The notes under the pieces are model-generated. The model made no database searches. It was not told where the DNA came from and saw only the letters and a list, made by a program, of their open reading frames with translations. A stretch of DNA of 64,000 bases from Sphingosinicella sp. LHD-64 (lineage in GTDB: Bacteria > Pseudomonadota > Alphaproteobacteria > Sphingomonadales > Sphingomonadaceae), in the NCBI RefSeq assembly GCF_031157375.1, contig NZ_JAVIFV010000001.1, positions 372,001 through 436,000 of the forward strand. Direction: 5' to 3'. The stretch's first letter is position 1. Each line of letters begins with the position of its first letter. The position numbers were made by a program, and so were the translations under genes. Below, piece after piece: positions 8,230-17,326 of this stretch.

Positions 8230-9450
8230 CTACCGGGTGATCCTGAGCGTGTTGCCGCCCAGCACCTGCACCCGCCATCCCTGCGCCGACAGGGCCGCCT
8301 GTAGCGCCGCGGCGTCGCCCGAATAGGTCACCCGCATGATCGAGGTGCCGCCCAGCGCCAGGCTGGTGGTGATCGCCGACGCGACGCCGCCGACCCGGCT
8401 CACCGACAGCTCGGCATTCTGCACCGACGCGGCATCGGGCGTGTCGACCTGGATGCTGAAGCTCTGGAGCGCCCCGGTCGGGGCCGTCTGCACGGGGGCG
8501 AGCTCCGGCAGCTCCTCGACGACCTCGGCGATCTCCTGCTGCACCTCCGGCGCGATGATGACCAGGCTCGGATCGGGCCGCAGCAGTCCTCGGTTGAGCG
8601 CCTGGGTGTAGATCATGTCCAGCCGCCGCACGCCCTCATCGAGCATCGCCCCGATCTGGGCGCTGCCGTCGGCGCGCAGCTGAAAGCGGCCGAGCACCTG
8701 CCCATCGGGACCAAAGCGCGCCGTGAAGATGCCGAGCGCCGGCCCGCCCGGATAGAGCCGGCGCAACTCGAGCTCGGCAACGACGATGTCGGCCGCGCCA
8801 TATTGATCGAGGATCATCCGCCACCAGCCGCGGCCGCGCCGGCGCGCCTGGGCGAGGTTGAGCAGCAAGGGGTCCATGCCCGTGCCGGAGGTCCGGACAT
8901 AGTCGATCGGGCTGTTGACCGTGCGGAACTGCGCCCAGGCCCGCTGCCAGGGATTCTGGAACTCGAAGCTGTAGGCGGTCGACCCCGTCTTCAACACCGG
9001 AATGACCAGCACCGGCGCGGAACGGCGGACGAGACCCTGGACACCGAGCATCTGGCCCGTCCGCGCGCGATCGAAGAGGACGCCGAGCCGGGCAATGTAG
9101 CGGGTCGGGCCGATCTGCTCGGAATCGATGACCACGCCGGAGACGATGGAGTTCAGCACGGAATCGGGCAGGTTCGGCGCCTGCGCAGCCGGGCGGCCCG
9201 TGGTGCGTGACCAGAGCATCCGCCAGCCGTCGCGCTGGGCCCGGCGCCAGCCTTCGACCCGCGCCTCCTCGCCCGTGCGGGCGGTGACGTCGATGTCGAT
9301 GCCCGTCACTTCGAAATTGCTGGTCGAATCGATCGGCGGGATGCCGCGCTCGGACCCATCCAATTGGGCATAAATCAGGCCCGCGCCGGCCAAGAGGGCA
9401 GCGGCGCCAACGGGAATCGCGAACCAGGGGAGACGGCGAAGACGCTTCAC
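8230..9450 (-). CDS. Membrane-anchored/exported protein, DUF2066-like
   Basis: I place the start at GTG 9450 (VKRLRRLPWF), which gives 406 residues. Upstream codons would run into the divergent purM start region. An N-terminal hydrophobic helix (residues 8-28) acts as a signal or anchor. A globular part follows with EEARVEGWRRAQRDGWRMLWSR, then a long second half with a ferredoxin-like C-terminal unit. Position beside hda and divergent from purM is the known neighbourhood of the DUF2066 family (for example in Pseudomonas), which I use for the assignment. No enzymatic motif is visible. Function is unknown. Confidence 0.62.
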   Translation of the reverse strand: MKRLRRLPWFAIPVGAAALLAGAGLIYAQLDGSERGIPPIDSTSNFEVTGIDIDVTARTGEEARVEGWRRAQRDGWRMLWSRTTGRPAAQAPNLPDSVLNSIVSGVVIDSEQIGPTRYIARLGVLFDRARTGQMLGVQGLVRRSAPVLVIPVLKTGSTAYSFEFQNPWQRAWAQFRTVNSPIDYVRTSGTGMDPLLLNLAQARRRGRGWWRMILDQYGAADIVVAELELRRLYPGGPALGIFTARFGPDGQVLGRFQLRADGSAQIGAMLDEGVRRLDMIYTQALNRGLLRPDPSLVIIAPEVQQEIAEVVEELPELAPVQTAPTGALQSFSIQVDTPDAASVQNAELSVSRVGGVASAITTSLALGGTSIMRVTYSGDAAALQAALSAQGWRVQVLGGNTLRITR

Positions 9451-9467
9451 GCGCGTCTTTTGGCGAG

Positions 9468-9496
9468 TTGAGCGTGGAAATCCAAGCGCGTTATGT
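9468..9496 (+). promoter_or_regulatory. Candidate sigma-70 promoter of purM
   Basis: TTGAGC at 9468-9473 and TTATGT at 9491-9496 are separated by 17 bases. The predicted transcript start, about 9502-9504, falls only 6-8 bases before the purM ATG at 9510, so the mRNA would be almost leaderless. No ribosome-binding sequence is visible in that stretch. Confidence 0.4.
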
Positions 9497-9509
9497 CTAG
9501 GCCGCCCGG

Positions 9510-10604
9510 ATGAGCGAGGAAGAGAGCTACACATACGCCAAGGCGGGCGTCGACATCGCCGCAGGCAATGCGCTGGTGAAGGCGATCGCGCCGCTGGCCA
9601 AGGCGACCGCGCGGCCCGGCGCCGACGCATCGCTGGGCGGCTTCGGCGGATTCTTCGACCCGAAGGCTGCCGGCTACGCCGACCCGTTGCTGGTCGCCGC
9701 CAATGACGGGGTCGGCACGAAGCTCAAGCTCGCCATCGACAGCGGCAAGCATGACGGCGTCGGCATTGATCTCGTCGCGATGTGCGCCAACGACCTGATC
9801 GTTCAGGGTGCCGAACCTCTCTTCTTCCTCGACTATTTCGCGACCGGCAAGCTCGAGCCGGGCGTCGCCGAAGCCGTGATCGCCTCGATCGCCGCCGGCT
9901 GCCGCCAGGCGGGATGCGCCCTGATCGGCGGCGAAACGGCGGAGATGCCGGGCATGTACGCGTCGGGCGATTACGACCTTGCCGGCTTCTGCGTCGGCGC
10001 GGTCGAGCGGGGCGAAGCGCTGACCGGCGACCGGGTCAAGGCCGGCGACGTGATCCTCGGTCTCGCCTCCTCTGGCGTCCATTCCAACGGCTTTTCGCTC
10101 GTCCGCCGGCTCGCCGCGGACAGGGGTTGGAAGCTCGACCGCCCTGCCCTGTTCGATCAGGAGGTGCTGCTGATCGATGCCTTGCTGGCGCCGACGCGCA
10201 TCTATGTGAAGCCGCTGCTGCCGGTGATCCGCGCCGGCCGGATCGCGGCGCTCGCCCACATCACCGGCGGCGGTCTGCTGGAGAACATCCCGCGCGTGCT
10301 CCCCGAAGGCCTGCACGCGCATATTGATGCCGGTGCCTGGCCGCAGCCGCGGCTGATGGCCTTCCTGCAGGCGCAGGGCCATATCGAGCCGGGCGAGATG
10401 GCGCGCACCTTCAACTGCGGCGTCGGCATGGCGCTGGTCGTCGCCGAGGCCGACGTCGCCGAGGTGACCACCACCCTCGAAGCCGCAGGCGAGACGGTGT
10501 TCGCCATCGGCCGGATCGCGCCGGGACCCAAGGGGTGCACAGTGAGCGGCGATGCGGGAATCTGGAGCGGCAAGGACGCCTGGACGGCCACGCACCATGG
10601 CTGA
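9510..10604 (+). CDS. purM: Phosphoribosylformylglycinamidine cyclo-ligase (AIR synthetase)
   Basis: This 364-residue protein has PurM hallmarks: LGGFGGFFD near the N-terminus, [13 protein letters not shown], and the ATP-binding loop region [14 protein letters not shown], plus [13 protein letters not shown] and [11 protein letters not shown] towards the C-terminus. It catalyses ATP-dependent ring closure of FGAM to aminoimidazole ribotide, step five of purine biosynthesis in the cytoplasm. It overlaps purN by 8 bases, the usual purMN operon. Its upstream region is very short and shared with a divergent gene. Confidence 0.97.
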   Translation: MSEEESYTYAKAGVDIAAGNALVKAIAPLAKATARPGADASLGGFGGFFDPKAAGYADPLLVAANDGVGTKLKLAIDSGKHDGVGIDLVAMCANDLIVQGAEPLFFLDYFATGKLEPGVAEAVIASIAAGCRQAGCALIGGETAEMPGMYASGDYDLAGFCVGAVERGEALTGDRVKAGDVILGLASSGVHSNGFSLVRRLAADRGWKLDRPALFDQEVLLIDALLAPTRIYVKPLLPVIRAGRIAALAHITGGGLLENIPRVLPEGLHAHIDAGAWPQPRLMAFLQAQGHIEPGEMARTFNCGVGMALVVAEADVAEVTTTLEAAGETVFAIGRIAPGPKGCTVSGDAGIWSGKDAWTATHHG

Positions 10605-11190
10605 TCGCGTCCGGGTCGGGGTCCTGATCTCGGGCCGCGGCTCCAACATGGTGGCGCTCTCCGAATATAAGCGCCGCGATCCCGGCCGTGCTTATGACAT
10701 CGCCCTGGTCGCCTCCAACGTACCGGAGGCGCGCGGGCTGGTCGCCGCGAAACGCTTCGGCATCAAGACATGGGCGCTGAGTCACAAGGGCCTGGACCGC
10801 GTCGCTTATGACATGGAGGTCGATGGGGCCCTGCGCGCCCATAAGGTCGAGCTGGTCGTGCTCGCCGGCTACATGCGGCTGTTGTCGAGCGACTTCGTCG
10901 CGCGCTGGCCGGAGCGGATCCTCAACGTCCACCCGTCCCTGCTCCCGCTCTACAAGGGTCTGGACACGCACCGCCGCGCGCTGCTGGCCGGCGACGACTA
11001 TGCCGGCTGTTCGGTCCACGTCGTCACCGACGACCTCGATTCCGGACCGGTCGTCGCCCAGGCCAAGGTGCGGATCCACCCGCGCGACGATGCGGAAAGC
11101 GTCGCCGCACGCGTCCTCGCTGCGGAGCATGCCCTCTATCCGGTCGCGCTCGACGATTATTGCCGCTGGCTGCGCGATATGGCGGCGTAG
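10597..11190 (+). CDS. purN: Phosphoribosylglycinamide formyltransferase
   Basis: The start is ATG 10597 inside the last codons of purM, giving 197 residues ([18 protein letters not shown]). Motifs are the N-terminal VLISGRGSN phosphate loop, LAGYMRLLS, the formyl-transfer signature [18 protein letters not shown] with catalytic Asn-His, and the conserved catalytic Asp in the [11 protein letters not shown] region. It transfers a formyl group from 10-formyl-tetrahydrofolate to GAR in purine synthesis. An upstream in-frame ATG at 10552 lies well inside purM and adds a non-homologous leader. Confidence 0.97.
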   Translation: MADRVRVGVLISGRGSNMVALSEYKRRDPGRAYDIALVASNVPEARGLVAAKRFGIKTWALSHKGLDRVAYDMEVDGALRAHKVELVVLAGYMRLLSSDFVARWPERILNVHPSLLPLYKGLDTHRRALLAGDDYAGCSVHVVTDDLDSGPVVAQAKVRIHPRDDAESVAARVLAAEHALYPVALDDYCRWLRDMAA

Positions 11191-11205
11191 GCGCGCGACG
11201 CCGAG

Positions 11206-12468
11206 TCAGTTCATCGACCGGTAGCGATCGCGCAGGTCCAGCGGACGCGCCGACAGGGGCTGCTCCACCCCGCGGACCAGGATCGCGCGCGGCTGTGACA
11301 ATGGCTCGAACGGATCGCCGGTCCACAACACCAGATCCGCGTCCTTGCCGGGCTCGATCGATCCGATCCGCTCGGCGACGCCGAAGGTTCGGGCCGGGTT
11401 GATCGTGATCGCAGCCAGCGCAGCCTCGTAAGGAAGGCCATAAGCGACGGCATTGCCGGCGCCGTAGCGCAACTCGCGGGCGCGATGGGCGACGCCGCTG
11501 CCGGTCTTGAGGATGATGGTGACGCCGGCGGTATGAAGCCGCGCGGCATTCTCCATCGTCGCACCCAGTTCGGCAAAGCTGTGGGGCAGGTTCGACATTG
11601 GATCGAGGATCACGGGAATGCCGGCGCGCGAAATCTCGTCGGCGACACGCCAGCCTTCCGCGGCGCCGTCGAGGATGATCCGCAGGCGCTCCGCGCGCGC
11701 GAAGGCGATCGCCTCCCGGATGTCGGCGGCGCGGTCGACCCTGACGATCAGCGGCATGCGCCCCTCGACGACCGGGATCAGCGCTTCGAGATCGGTCCGC
11801 GACAGCGTCTGCGGCCGACCGGCACCGCGGTCGTAGAGGGCAAGGTTGCGCGCGAAATGGCGGACGTCGTCGATGAGGGCGCGCAGCGCGGCGATTTCCG
11901 CGCCGCGGGCGCCGCCGCCGCGCTCGGCCCCGCTTTCCCCCATTTCCAGCACCATCGCGACGCGCGGCCGCGTCACCATGTCGGGGCGTTGGCCGAGATC
12001 GATGACCGCCGCCTGGCCGGCGAAGAGCAGCCGGCGGTTGCCCCGGTCGTCGTAGAGCGGCGTCACGACCGCACGGGTGATGCCGGCGAGGCGCGCGACG
12101 GGCAGCAGGATCGAATCCGGATTGAGGCCCAAGGAGATGTCGAAGGCGGCGCTGATCGAATCGTGATGGGTCGCCCGGTCGGCGCTCGCCGGCACCTGGC
12201 TCACCTCGACCGTGCCCAATGTGCTGTCCGCCTGGATGAAGCCGGGAGTCAGAATGCCGCCATTGCCGTCGATGACCCGCGCGCCGGTGGGGATGGCGAC
12301 ATTCGCGCCGACCGCGGCGATCCGCCCGTCGCGCACCACGACGGTCCCGCGCTCGATCTCGCCCTGCGGCCCCATGGTCAGCAGGCGGGCATTCACGATC
12401 GCGATCGTCTCGGCCCGAGCTGGCAGCGCGGCGAGGAGCAGAAACACCGTCGCAAGCAGCCGGATCAT
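11206..12468 (-). CDS. Amidohydrolase-fold protein lacking the metal-binding HxH (copy 1 of pseudo-enzyme partner)
   Basis: The start is ATG 12468, overlapping the upstream stop as ATGA; length is 420 residues. A signal peptide (MIRLLATVFLLLAALPARAE) precedes an amidohydrolase beta-sandwich (IVNARLLTMGPQGEIERG) and TIM-barrel. Where active relatives have D-A-H-S-H after TPG, this protein reads Q-A-D-S-T (about 79-83). The later barrel His residues are also absent, while the C-terminal NPARTFGVAERIGSIEPGKDADLVLW is intact. The fold is clear, but metal binding in the usual way looks impossible. It is probably a non-catalytic partner of the gene immediately upstream. Confidence 0.8.
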   Translation of the reverse strand: MIRLLATVFLLLAALPARAETIAIVNARLLTMGPQGEIERGTVVVRDGRIAAVGANVAIPTGARVIDGNGGILTPGFIQADSTLGTVEVSQVPASADRATHHDSISAAFDISLGLNPDSILLPVARLAGITRAVVTPLYDDRGNRRLLFAGQAAVIDLGQRPDMVTRPRVAMVLEMGESGAERGGGARGAEIAALRALIDDVRHFARNLALYDRGAGRPQTLSRTDLEALIPVVEGRMPLIVRVDRAADIREAIAFARAERLRIILDGAAEGWRVADEISRAGIPVILDPMSNLPHSFAELGATMENAARLHTAGVTIILKTGSGVAHRARELRYGAGNAVAYGLPYEAALAAITINPARTFGVAERIGSIEPGKDADLVLWTGDPFEPLSQPRAILVRGVEQPLSARPLDLRDRYRSMN

Positions 12469-13874
12469 GGCCGAAGCTCCTGCCCCGGCTGGCCGACCAG
12501 GAAGTCGGAATGGCGGCGATAGCCGGGGTCGCGGCGGTCGAACACCGAAGCGCCGTCGATCCAGACCCGTTCGGCGCGTGCGTAGATGCTGAACGGATTG
12601 GCGCTCCACAGCACGACGTCGGCGCGCTTGCCCGGCTCCAGCGTGCCGGTGGTTTCGGAGATGCCGAGGGCGCGCGCCGGATTGGCCGTGATCCAGCGGA
12701 TCGCCTCGGCCTCGTCGATGTCGAGCCCGGCGCGGCGCCCGGCCGAGAGCGCGGCCGCCGCCTCCTGGTTGAGATGCTGGATCACCGTCGGGTCGTCGGA
12801 ATGGATGATCGCGCAGCCGCCGGCCTCATGAACGAGCGCGGCATTCTCCTCGATCGCGTCGAACACCTCCATCTTGTAGCCCCACCAGTTCGTCCAGGTG
12901 GCAACGCAGATGTCCTCGCGCGCGAGCAGCGGCGCGATCTTGTACGCCTCGTTGGCATGATGGAAGGTGCGGATGCGGAAGCCGAACTCGCGCGCGACAT
13001 CGATCATGATCGCCATCTCGTCGGCGCGGTAGCAATGGTTCTGAACGAGGATCTCGCCGCCCAGCACACCGGCCAGCGTTTCCAGCTCCAGATCGCGGCG
13101 CGGTGGATCGCCGGTGCCGCTCGCCCGCCAACTGTCCCAGCGCCGGCGGTAATCGGCCGCATCGATCCAGGCGCGGCGATAGCCGGCGACATTGCCCATT
13201 CCGGAGGCCGGCGATCGGCCGCGGCCGCCATAGACCCGCTTGGGATTTTCGCCGCAGGCGACCTTGAGCCCATAGGGCGCGCCGGGAAACTTCATCTCCT
13301 GGACGCTCATCGCCGGCACGTTGCGCAGAGTGACGGTGCGGCCGCCGAACAGGTTGCCGGAGCCGGGAAGGATCTGGAGCGTCGTGATCCCCGCCTCCCG
13401 CGCGGTGTCGAAGCCCGGGTCCTGCGGCCAGACCGAATGCTCCGCCCATACCTCGGCGGTGTTGGGCTCGGTCAGCTCGTTGACGTCGTTGTGCGCCTCC
13501 ACGGAATCGGGCTGCGACCAGATGCCGACATGGGAATGGGCGTCGATGACGCCGGGGGTCACCCACCGACCGGCGCCGTCGATCCGCTGATAGCCGTCCG
13601 GCACCGGCAGGCCGGCACCCACCGCCTCGATCCGACCGTCTGCGAGCAGCACCGTGCCGTTGGCGATCTCGGCGCCGGTGCCGGTGAGCACGGTCGCGCC
13701 GACGATCGCCAGCCTCTGGCTCGGGCCCGGACGATAGGTGCTCGGATACGGGTCCGGCGACGCGTCCAGCCCTGCGCGCAGCGGGGCAGGCGCGGAGGGC
13801 GCGGCCACCGGCCGTTCGCCCGCCGCGCATCCCACGAGCGCGCCCAGGAACAGGAGAGCCGCGGCGCGGCGCAT
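12465..13874 (-). CDS. Exported amidohydrolase, lipoprotein-type, HxH present (copy 1 of enzyme partner)
   Basis: This 469-residue protein has a lipobox (LGALVGC, Cys16), so it is probably membrane-anchored in the periplasm. The amidohydrolase core has TPGVIDAHSH with metal ligands His113/His115, NHCYRADEM, FHHANEAYK and HSDDPTVI, which supply the later His and Asp ligands, plus the C-terminal NPARALGISETTGTLEPGKRADVVLW. The closest functional group is the imidazolonepropionase-like/M38 branch, several members of which cleave dipeptides. It shares one base (TGATG) with the upstream gene and four with the downstream one. The substrate is not predictable from sequence alone. Confidence 0.85.
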   Translation of the reverse strand: MRRAAALLFLGALVGCAAGERPVAAPSAPAPLRAGLDASPDPYPSTYRPGPSQRLAIVGATVLTGTGAEIANGTVLLADGRIEAVGAGLPVPDGYQRIDGAGRWVTPGVIDAHSHVGIWSQPDSVEAHNDVNELTEPNTAEVWAEHSVWPQDPGFDTAREAGITTLQILPGSGNLFGGRTVTLRNVPAMSVQEMKFPGAPYGLKVACGENPKRVYGGRGRSPASGMGNVAGYRRAWIDAADYRRRWDSWRASGTGDPPRRDLELETLAGVLGGEILVQNHCYRADEMAIMIDVAREFGFRIRTFHHANEAYKIAPLLAREDICVATWTNWWGYKMEVFDAIEENAALVHEAGGCAIIHSDDPTVIQHLNQEAAAALSAGRRAGLDIDEAEAIRWITANPARALGISETTGTLEPGKRADVVLWSANPFSIYARAERVWIDGASVFDRRDPGYRRHSDFLVGQPGQELRP

Positions 13875-14599
13875 CAGCTCTGCGGCGTCAGCGAGCGAAG
13901 CACCTGGCCGTTCTCGTCGAGGAAATCGATCGCCGAGGCGCCGTCGGGCGCCACCCGCATGCGGATGCGCGGCCGGCCCATCGCGTCGCTCAGCAGCACC
14001 GCCGACTCGCGGTCGCGGGTCTTGCCGACATAGACACGTTGGCGGCCGAACGTGCCCTCGGCCTGGACGCGCTGGATGGCCGCGGTCCGCTCCGGCCCCT
14101 CGGGCAGTTGCGTGATGCGCTGGGCGAGGTCGAAGTCGAGCGGCGCATCAGGCACATCGCGCACGATCATCGCCGCCCAGCGTCGGCCCGCCTGCTCGTT
14201 CTGGGTGAGCTGGATGACCTGGTCCTGCTCATATTGATCAAAGCTGATATGCCCGCCGCCGACAGCGCTGCCGTCCGGCAGCCGCCGCCCGCTAAACGAG
14301 AGACCGCCATTTTCCGTGCCCTCGTCGTTGAAGAAGAGCATGCCGGCGCTGCGGCGTCCGCTCGGGTGCGGGCGCTCGACATTGCGCCAGTAGATGCCGG
14401 GCGACTGGGCGGTGTTGGACAGCACCATGCGGATCGTCCCGTCCGGCTCGCGGATGTTGATCCGCTGCACGTCGATCTCGCCGAACTTGGCCTTCTCGTT
14501 GCCCGGCGCCTGGTTGGCGACCGCGCCGGTCCCGAGGCCAATGGCACAGGCGGCGGTGAGCACGGCGGAATAGACGATCAGCAGCTTGTTCCCGTTCAT
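13874..14599 (-). CDS. Exported protein of unknown function, 240-aa paralogous family (copy 1)
   Basis: This 241-residue protein has one N-terminal hydrophobic segment (signal or anchor, residues 5-27), then repeated short beta-like motifs: INIREPDGTIRMVLSN, GMLFFNDEGTENGGLSF, FDQYEQDQVIQL and IDFLDENGQVLRSL. The recurrent pattern D-x-x-G-x-x-R-x-x-L looks like repeated beta-hairpins. It is clearly homologous to the gene at 36232-36951 with the same motif order. It sits between the two amidohydrolase pairs, coupled to both by overlapping stop/start codons, so a joint role is likely. I recognise no named domain. Confidence 0.7.
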   Translation of the reverse strand: MNGNKLLIVYSAVLTAACAIGLGTGAVANQAPGNEKAKFGEIDVQRINIREPDGTIRMVLSNTAQSPGIYWRNVERPHPSGRRSAGMLFFNDEGTENGGLSFSGRRLPDGSAVGGGHISFDQYEQDQVIQLTQNEQAGRRWAAMIVRDVPDAPLDFDLAQRITQLPEGPERTAAIQRVQAEGTFGRQRVYVGKTRDRESAVLLSDAMGRPRIRMRVAPDGASAIDFLDENGQVLRSLTPQS

Positions 14600-15855
14600 G
14601 GCTGGTTCCCTCCTGAAGGCATGTAGCGGTCGCGCAGCAGCGTCTGGCGCGAGGTCATCGGCTGCGGTTCGCCGCGAATGAAGATGGCGGTCGGGCGCCC
14701 CAAAGTGTCGAGCGGGTCGCCATCCCAGATCACGAGATCGGCGTCCTTACCTGTTTCCAACGAGCCGACCCGGTCGGCCAGACCGAAGATGCGCGCGGGA
14801 TTGATCGTGATCGCGGCCAGCCCCTGCTCCCAGGGCAGGCCGACGGCGACGGCGTTGCCGGCATTGTAGCGCAGCTCCCGCTCGCGGTGATTGCCGTTGC
14901 CCTGGAAGGCGACGAGCACGCCAGCCGCCTGCAGGCGCCGGGCATTGTCGAGCGTCGCGCCGAGCGTTTCGAAGGATATCGGGATGTTGTCGACCGGCGT
15001 CAGCAGCACGGGCACGTTGGCGCGGACCAGCTCGTCGGCAACGCGCCAGCCCTCGGCCGCGCCTTCGAGGACGATCCTGAGCCGCTCCTCGCGGGCAAGG
15101 GTCAGGATGGCGCGGATGTCGGACGCGCGGCTCGCGCTGACGAGCAGCGGCATCCGGCCTTCGACCACGGGGACGAGCGCTTCGAGATCGGCGCGAGACA
15201 GCGAATAGTCGCGCGTCTCGCCGCGATCATAGGCGGCGCGGCGGCGCGCATAGTCGCGCACCTCGGCAAGGTTGGCGCGCAGCGCGACCAGCTCTGCCGC
15301 GCGCGCGCCGCCGGCGCGCTCGGCGCCGGCATCTCCCATTTCCAGAACCATGGCGACGCCGCGCCGCACCAGCATCGGCCCGCCGAGCGCGACCGCTGCG
15401 GCCTGGCCGGCGAACAGCATCTCGCGGCCCGGACTGTCGTCATAGGCCGGCGTGGTGATGGCGCGGGTGATCCCGCCGAGGCGGGCGACGGGGATCAGCA
15501 GCGAATCCGGATTGAGCCCGTCGCCGGCATCGAAGGCGGCGCTGATTCCGGTCATGTCGGCGGCGCGATCATTGGCCGCCTCGACCGAACGGACCGCGAT
15601 GAGGCCGAGGCCGGTATTGGCGGCGATGAGGCCCGGCGTCACGATCCGGCCGCCGGCATCGATGACGCGCGCATCGGCTGGCGCGGCGACATTCGCGCCG
15701 ACGGCCGCGATACGCCCGTCGCGCAGCACGATCGTGCCGCGCTCGATCGTCCCGTCCGGCCCCATCGTGACGAGACGCGCATTGGTCACCGCGACGGTTT
15801 CCGCAGCGGCGGGCGCGGCGGCCAGCGCCAGCAAGGCGAGCAGCCGGGCGATCAT
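14596..15855 (-). CDS. Amidohydrolase-fold protein lacking the metal-binding HxH (copy 2 of pseudo-enzyme partner)
   Basis: The start is ATG 15855, in an ATGA overlap with the upstream gene; length is 419 residues with a signal peptide (MIARLLALLALAAAPAAAE). It aligns along its length with the 420-residue protein at 11206-12468: same N-terminal sandwich, same GLNPDSLLIPVARLGGITRA block and same C-terminal ITINPARIFGLADRVGSLETGKDADLVIW. In the place of D-A-H-x-H it reads A-A-N-T-G (about 78-82), so both metal His are missing, by different substitutions from copy 1. Loss of metal binding therefore looks tolerated or selected in both copies. Confidence 0.8.
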   Translation of the reverse strand: MIARLLALLALAAAPAAAETVAVTNARLVTMGPDGTIERGTIVLRDGRIAAVGANVAAPADARVIDAGGRIVTPGLIAANTGLGLIAVRSVEAANDRAADMTGISAAFDAGDGLNPDSLLIPVARLGGITRAITTPAYDDSPGREMLFAGQAAAVALGGPMLVRRGVAMVLEMGDAGAERAGGARAAELVALRANLAEVRDYARRRAAYDRGETRDYSLSRADLEALVPVVEGRMPLLVSASRASDIRAILTLAREERLRIVLEGAAEGWRVADELVRANVPVLLTPVDNIPISFETLGATLDNARRLQAAGVLVAFQGNGNHRERELRYNAGNAVAVGLPWEQGLAAITINPARIFGLADRVGSLETGKDADLVIWDGDPLDTLGRPTAIFIRGEPQPMTSRQTLLRDRYMPSGGNQP

Positions 15856-17219
15856 CGCGCTGCCTCCTGCCCCGGCTGGCCGAGCAGGAAATCGGACGGG
15901 CGCTGATAGGCTGGATCGGCGCGGTCCCAGACCGGCGCGCCGTCGATCCACACCCGCTCGGCGAGCGCATAGACGCTGAACGGATTGGCGCTCCACAACA
16001 CGACATCGGCCATCCGCCCCGGCTCCAGCGTGCCGACCCGATGCTCGATGCCGAGCGCACGCGCCGGGTTGGAGGTGATCCAGCGGATCGCCTCGCCATC
16101 GCTGATGTTGATGCCGGCGTTCCGGCCGGCGGTGAGCGCGATGCCAGCCTCCTGGTTGAGCCGCTGGCCGAGCGTCGCGTCGTCGGAATGGATGATCGCG
16201 CAGCCGCCGGCCTGATGGATGATCGGCGCATTCTCCTCGACGGCGTCGAGCGCCTCCATCTTCGAGCCCCAGCTGCTCGCCCAGGTCGCGACGCATACCC
16301 CTTCGCGGGCGAGCTGGGGCGCAAGCTTGTAGGCCTCCGTTCCATGATGGAAGGCGCGGATGCGGAAGCCGAACTCGCGCGCCATGTCGAGCATCACCGC
16401 CATCTCGTCGGCACGGTAGCAATGGTTGTGGATCAGGATCTCGCCATTGAGCGCGCCCGCCAGCGTCTCCAGCTGAAGGTCGCGCCGCGGCGGCTCACCG
16501 CCGTTCGTCCGGGCGCGCTCGACCCGGCGCGCATAATCGGCGGCTTCGATCCAGCCACGGCGGAAGCCGGCGACATTGCCCATCCGCGTGGCGGGCGAGC
16601 GGCCGCGGCTGCCATAGGTGCGCTTCGGATTCTCGCCGCAGGCGACCTTGAGGCCGTAGGGCGCGCGCGGGAACTTCATTTCCTGCACCGTCGTCGCCGG
16701 CACGTTGCGCAGCGTCACGGAGCGGCCGCCGAACAGGTTCGCCGAGCCGGGCAGGATCAGCAGCGTCGTCACCCCGCCCGCGCGGGCGAGGCGGAATTGC
16801 GGGTCCTGCGGCCAGACCGAATGCTCGACCCAGACCTCCGCCGTGTTGGGGGCGACGCCCTCGTTCGCCTCGCTGCTGAGCGGCGTACTGGGCGCGGAGT
16901 TCGCGCCCAGATGGGAATGGGCGTCGATGATGCCCGGCGTCACCCAGCGCCCGCGCGCGTCGATTACCTGATAGCCGTGGGGGACCGCGAGGCCTTCCCC
17001 GACCGCCTCGACCAGGCCATCGCGAACCAGCAGCGTCCCGTTGGCGATCTCGGCGCCGGTGCCGGTCAGGATGCGCGCGCCGGTGATCGCCAGCGGCGCG
17101 CTTTGCGGGCGCTGGTAGGTGCTCGGAAACGGATCGGCGGGATCGGGCGCCGCAGTCTGCGCCTGCGCCTGTGCCGTAGAAGCGAAAACAAAAAGGAACG
17201 CGCACGCAATCCGCTTCAT
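15852..17219 (-). CDS. Exported amidohydrolase, HxH present (copy 2 of enzyme partner), first gene of the operon
   Basis: The start is ATG 17219 (MKRIACAFLFVFAS), giving 455 residues and a Sec signal ending at AQA. Metal ligands His101 and His103 lie in TPGIIDAHSH; NHCYRADEMAVM, FHHGTEAYKLA and HSDDATLGQ follow. The protein aligns closely with the lipoprotein-type copy at 12465-13874, including the ENPKR(V/T)YGGRGRSPA-like stretch, but lacks its lipobox. This is the promoter-proximal gene of a five-gene coupled operon that faces the aminotransferase/Pot operon across a 235-base gap. Substrate unknown; an M38-type dipeptidase is plausible. Confidence 0.85.
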   Translation of the reverse strand: MKRIACAFLFVFASTAQAQAQTAAPDPADPFPSTYQRPQSAPLAITGARILTGTGAEIANGTLLVRDGLVEAVGEGLAVPHGYQVIDARGRWVTPGIIDAHSHLGANSAPSTPLSSEANEGVAPNTAEVWVEHSVWPQDPQFRLARAGGVTTLLILPGSANLFGGRSVTLRNVPATTVQEMKFPRAPYGLKVACGENPKRTYGSRGRSPATRMGNVAGFRRGWIEAADYARRVERARTNGGEPPRRDLQLETLAGALNGEILIHNHCYRADEMAVMLDMAREFGFRIRAFHHGTEAYKLAPQLAREGVCVATWASSWGSKMEALDAVEENAPIIHQAGGCAIIHSDDATLGQRLNQEAGIALTAGRNAGINISDGEAIRWITSNPARALGIEHRVGTLEPGRMADVVLWSANPFSVYALAERVWIDGAPVWDRADPAYQRPSDFLLGQPGQEAAR

Positions 17220-17326
17220 TCCGCTTTGCGACCCCCATTGCTCGACACCGGCGTACACACCGCCCGATGACGACGATGCGCGGCGCCGGACAATCCGCCA
17301 CCTCGCGTTCTACTTTCCTAAAACAC

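Noticed and set aside
14596-16422. Single 608-codon amidohydrolase gene reaching to 16422
   Set aside because: The first 190 codons are an out-of-frame shadow of the upstream amidohydrolase. The signal peptide at 15855 and the ATGA coupling mark the true start.
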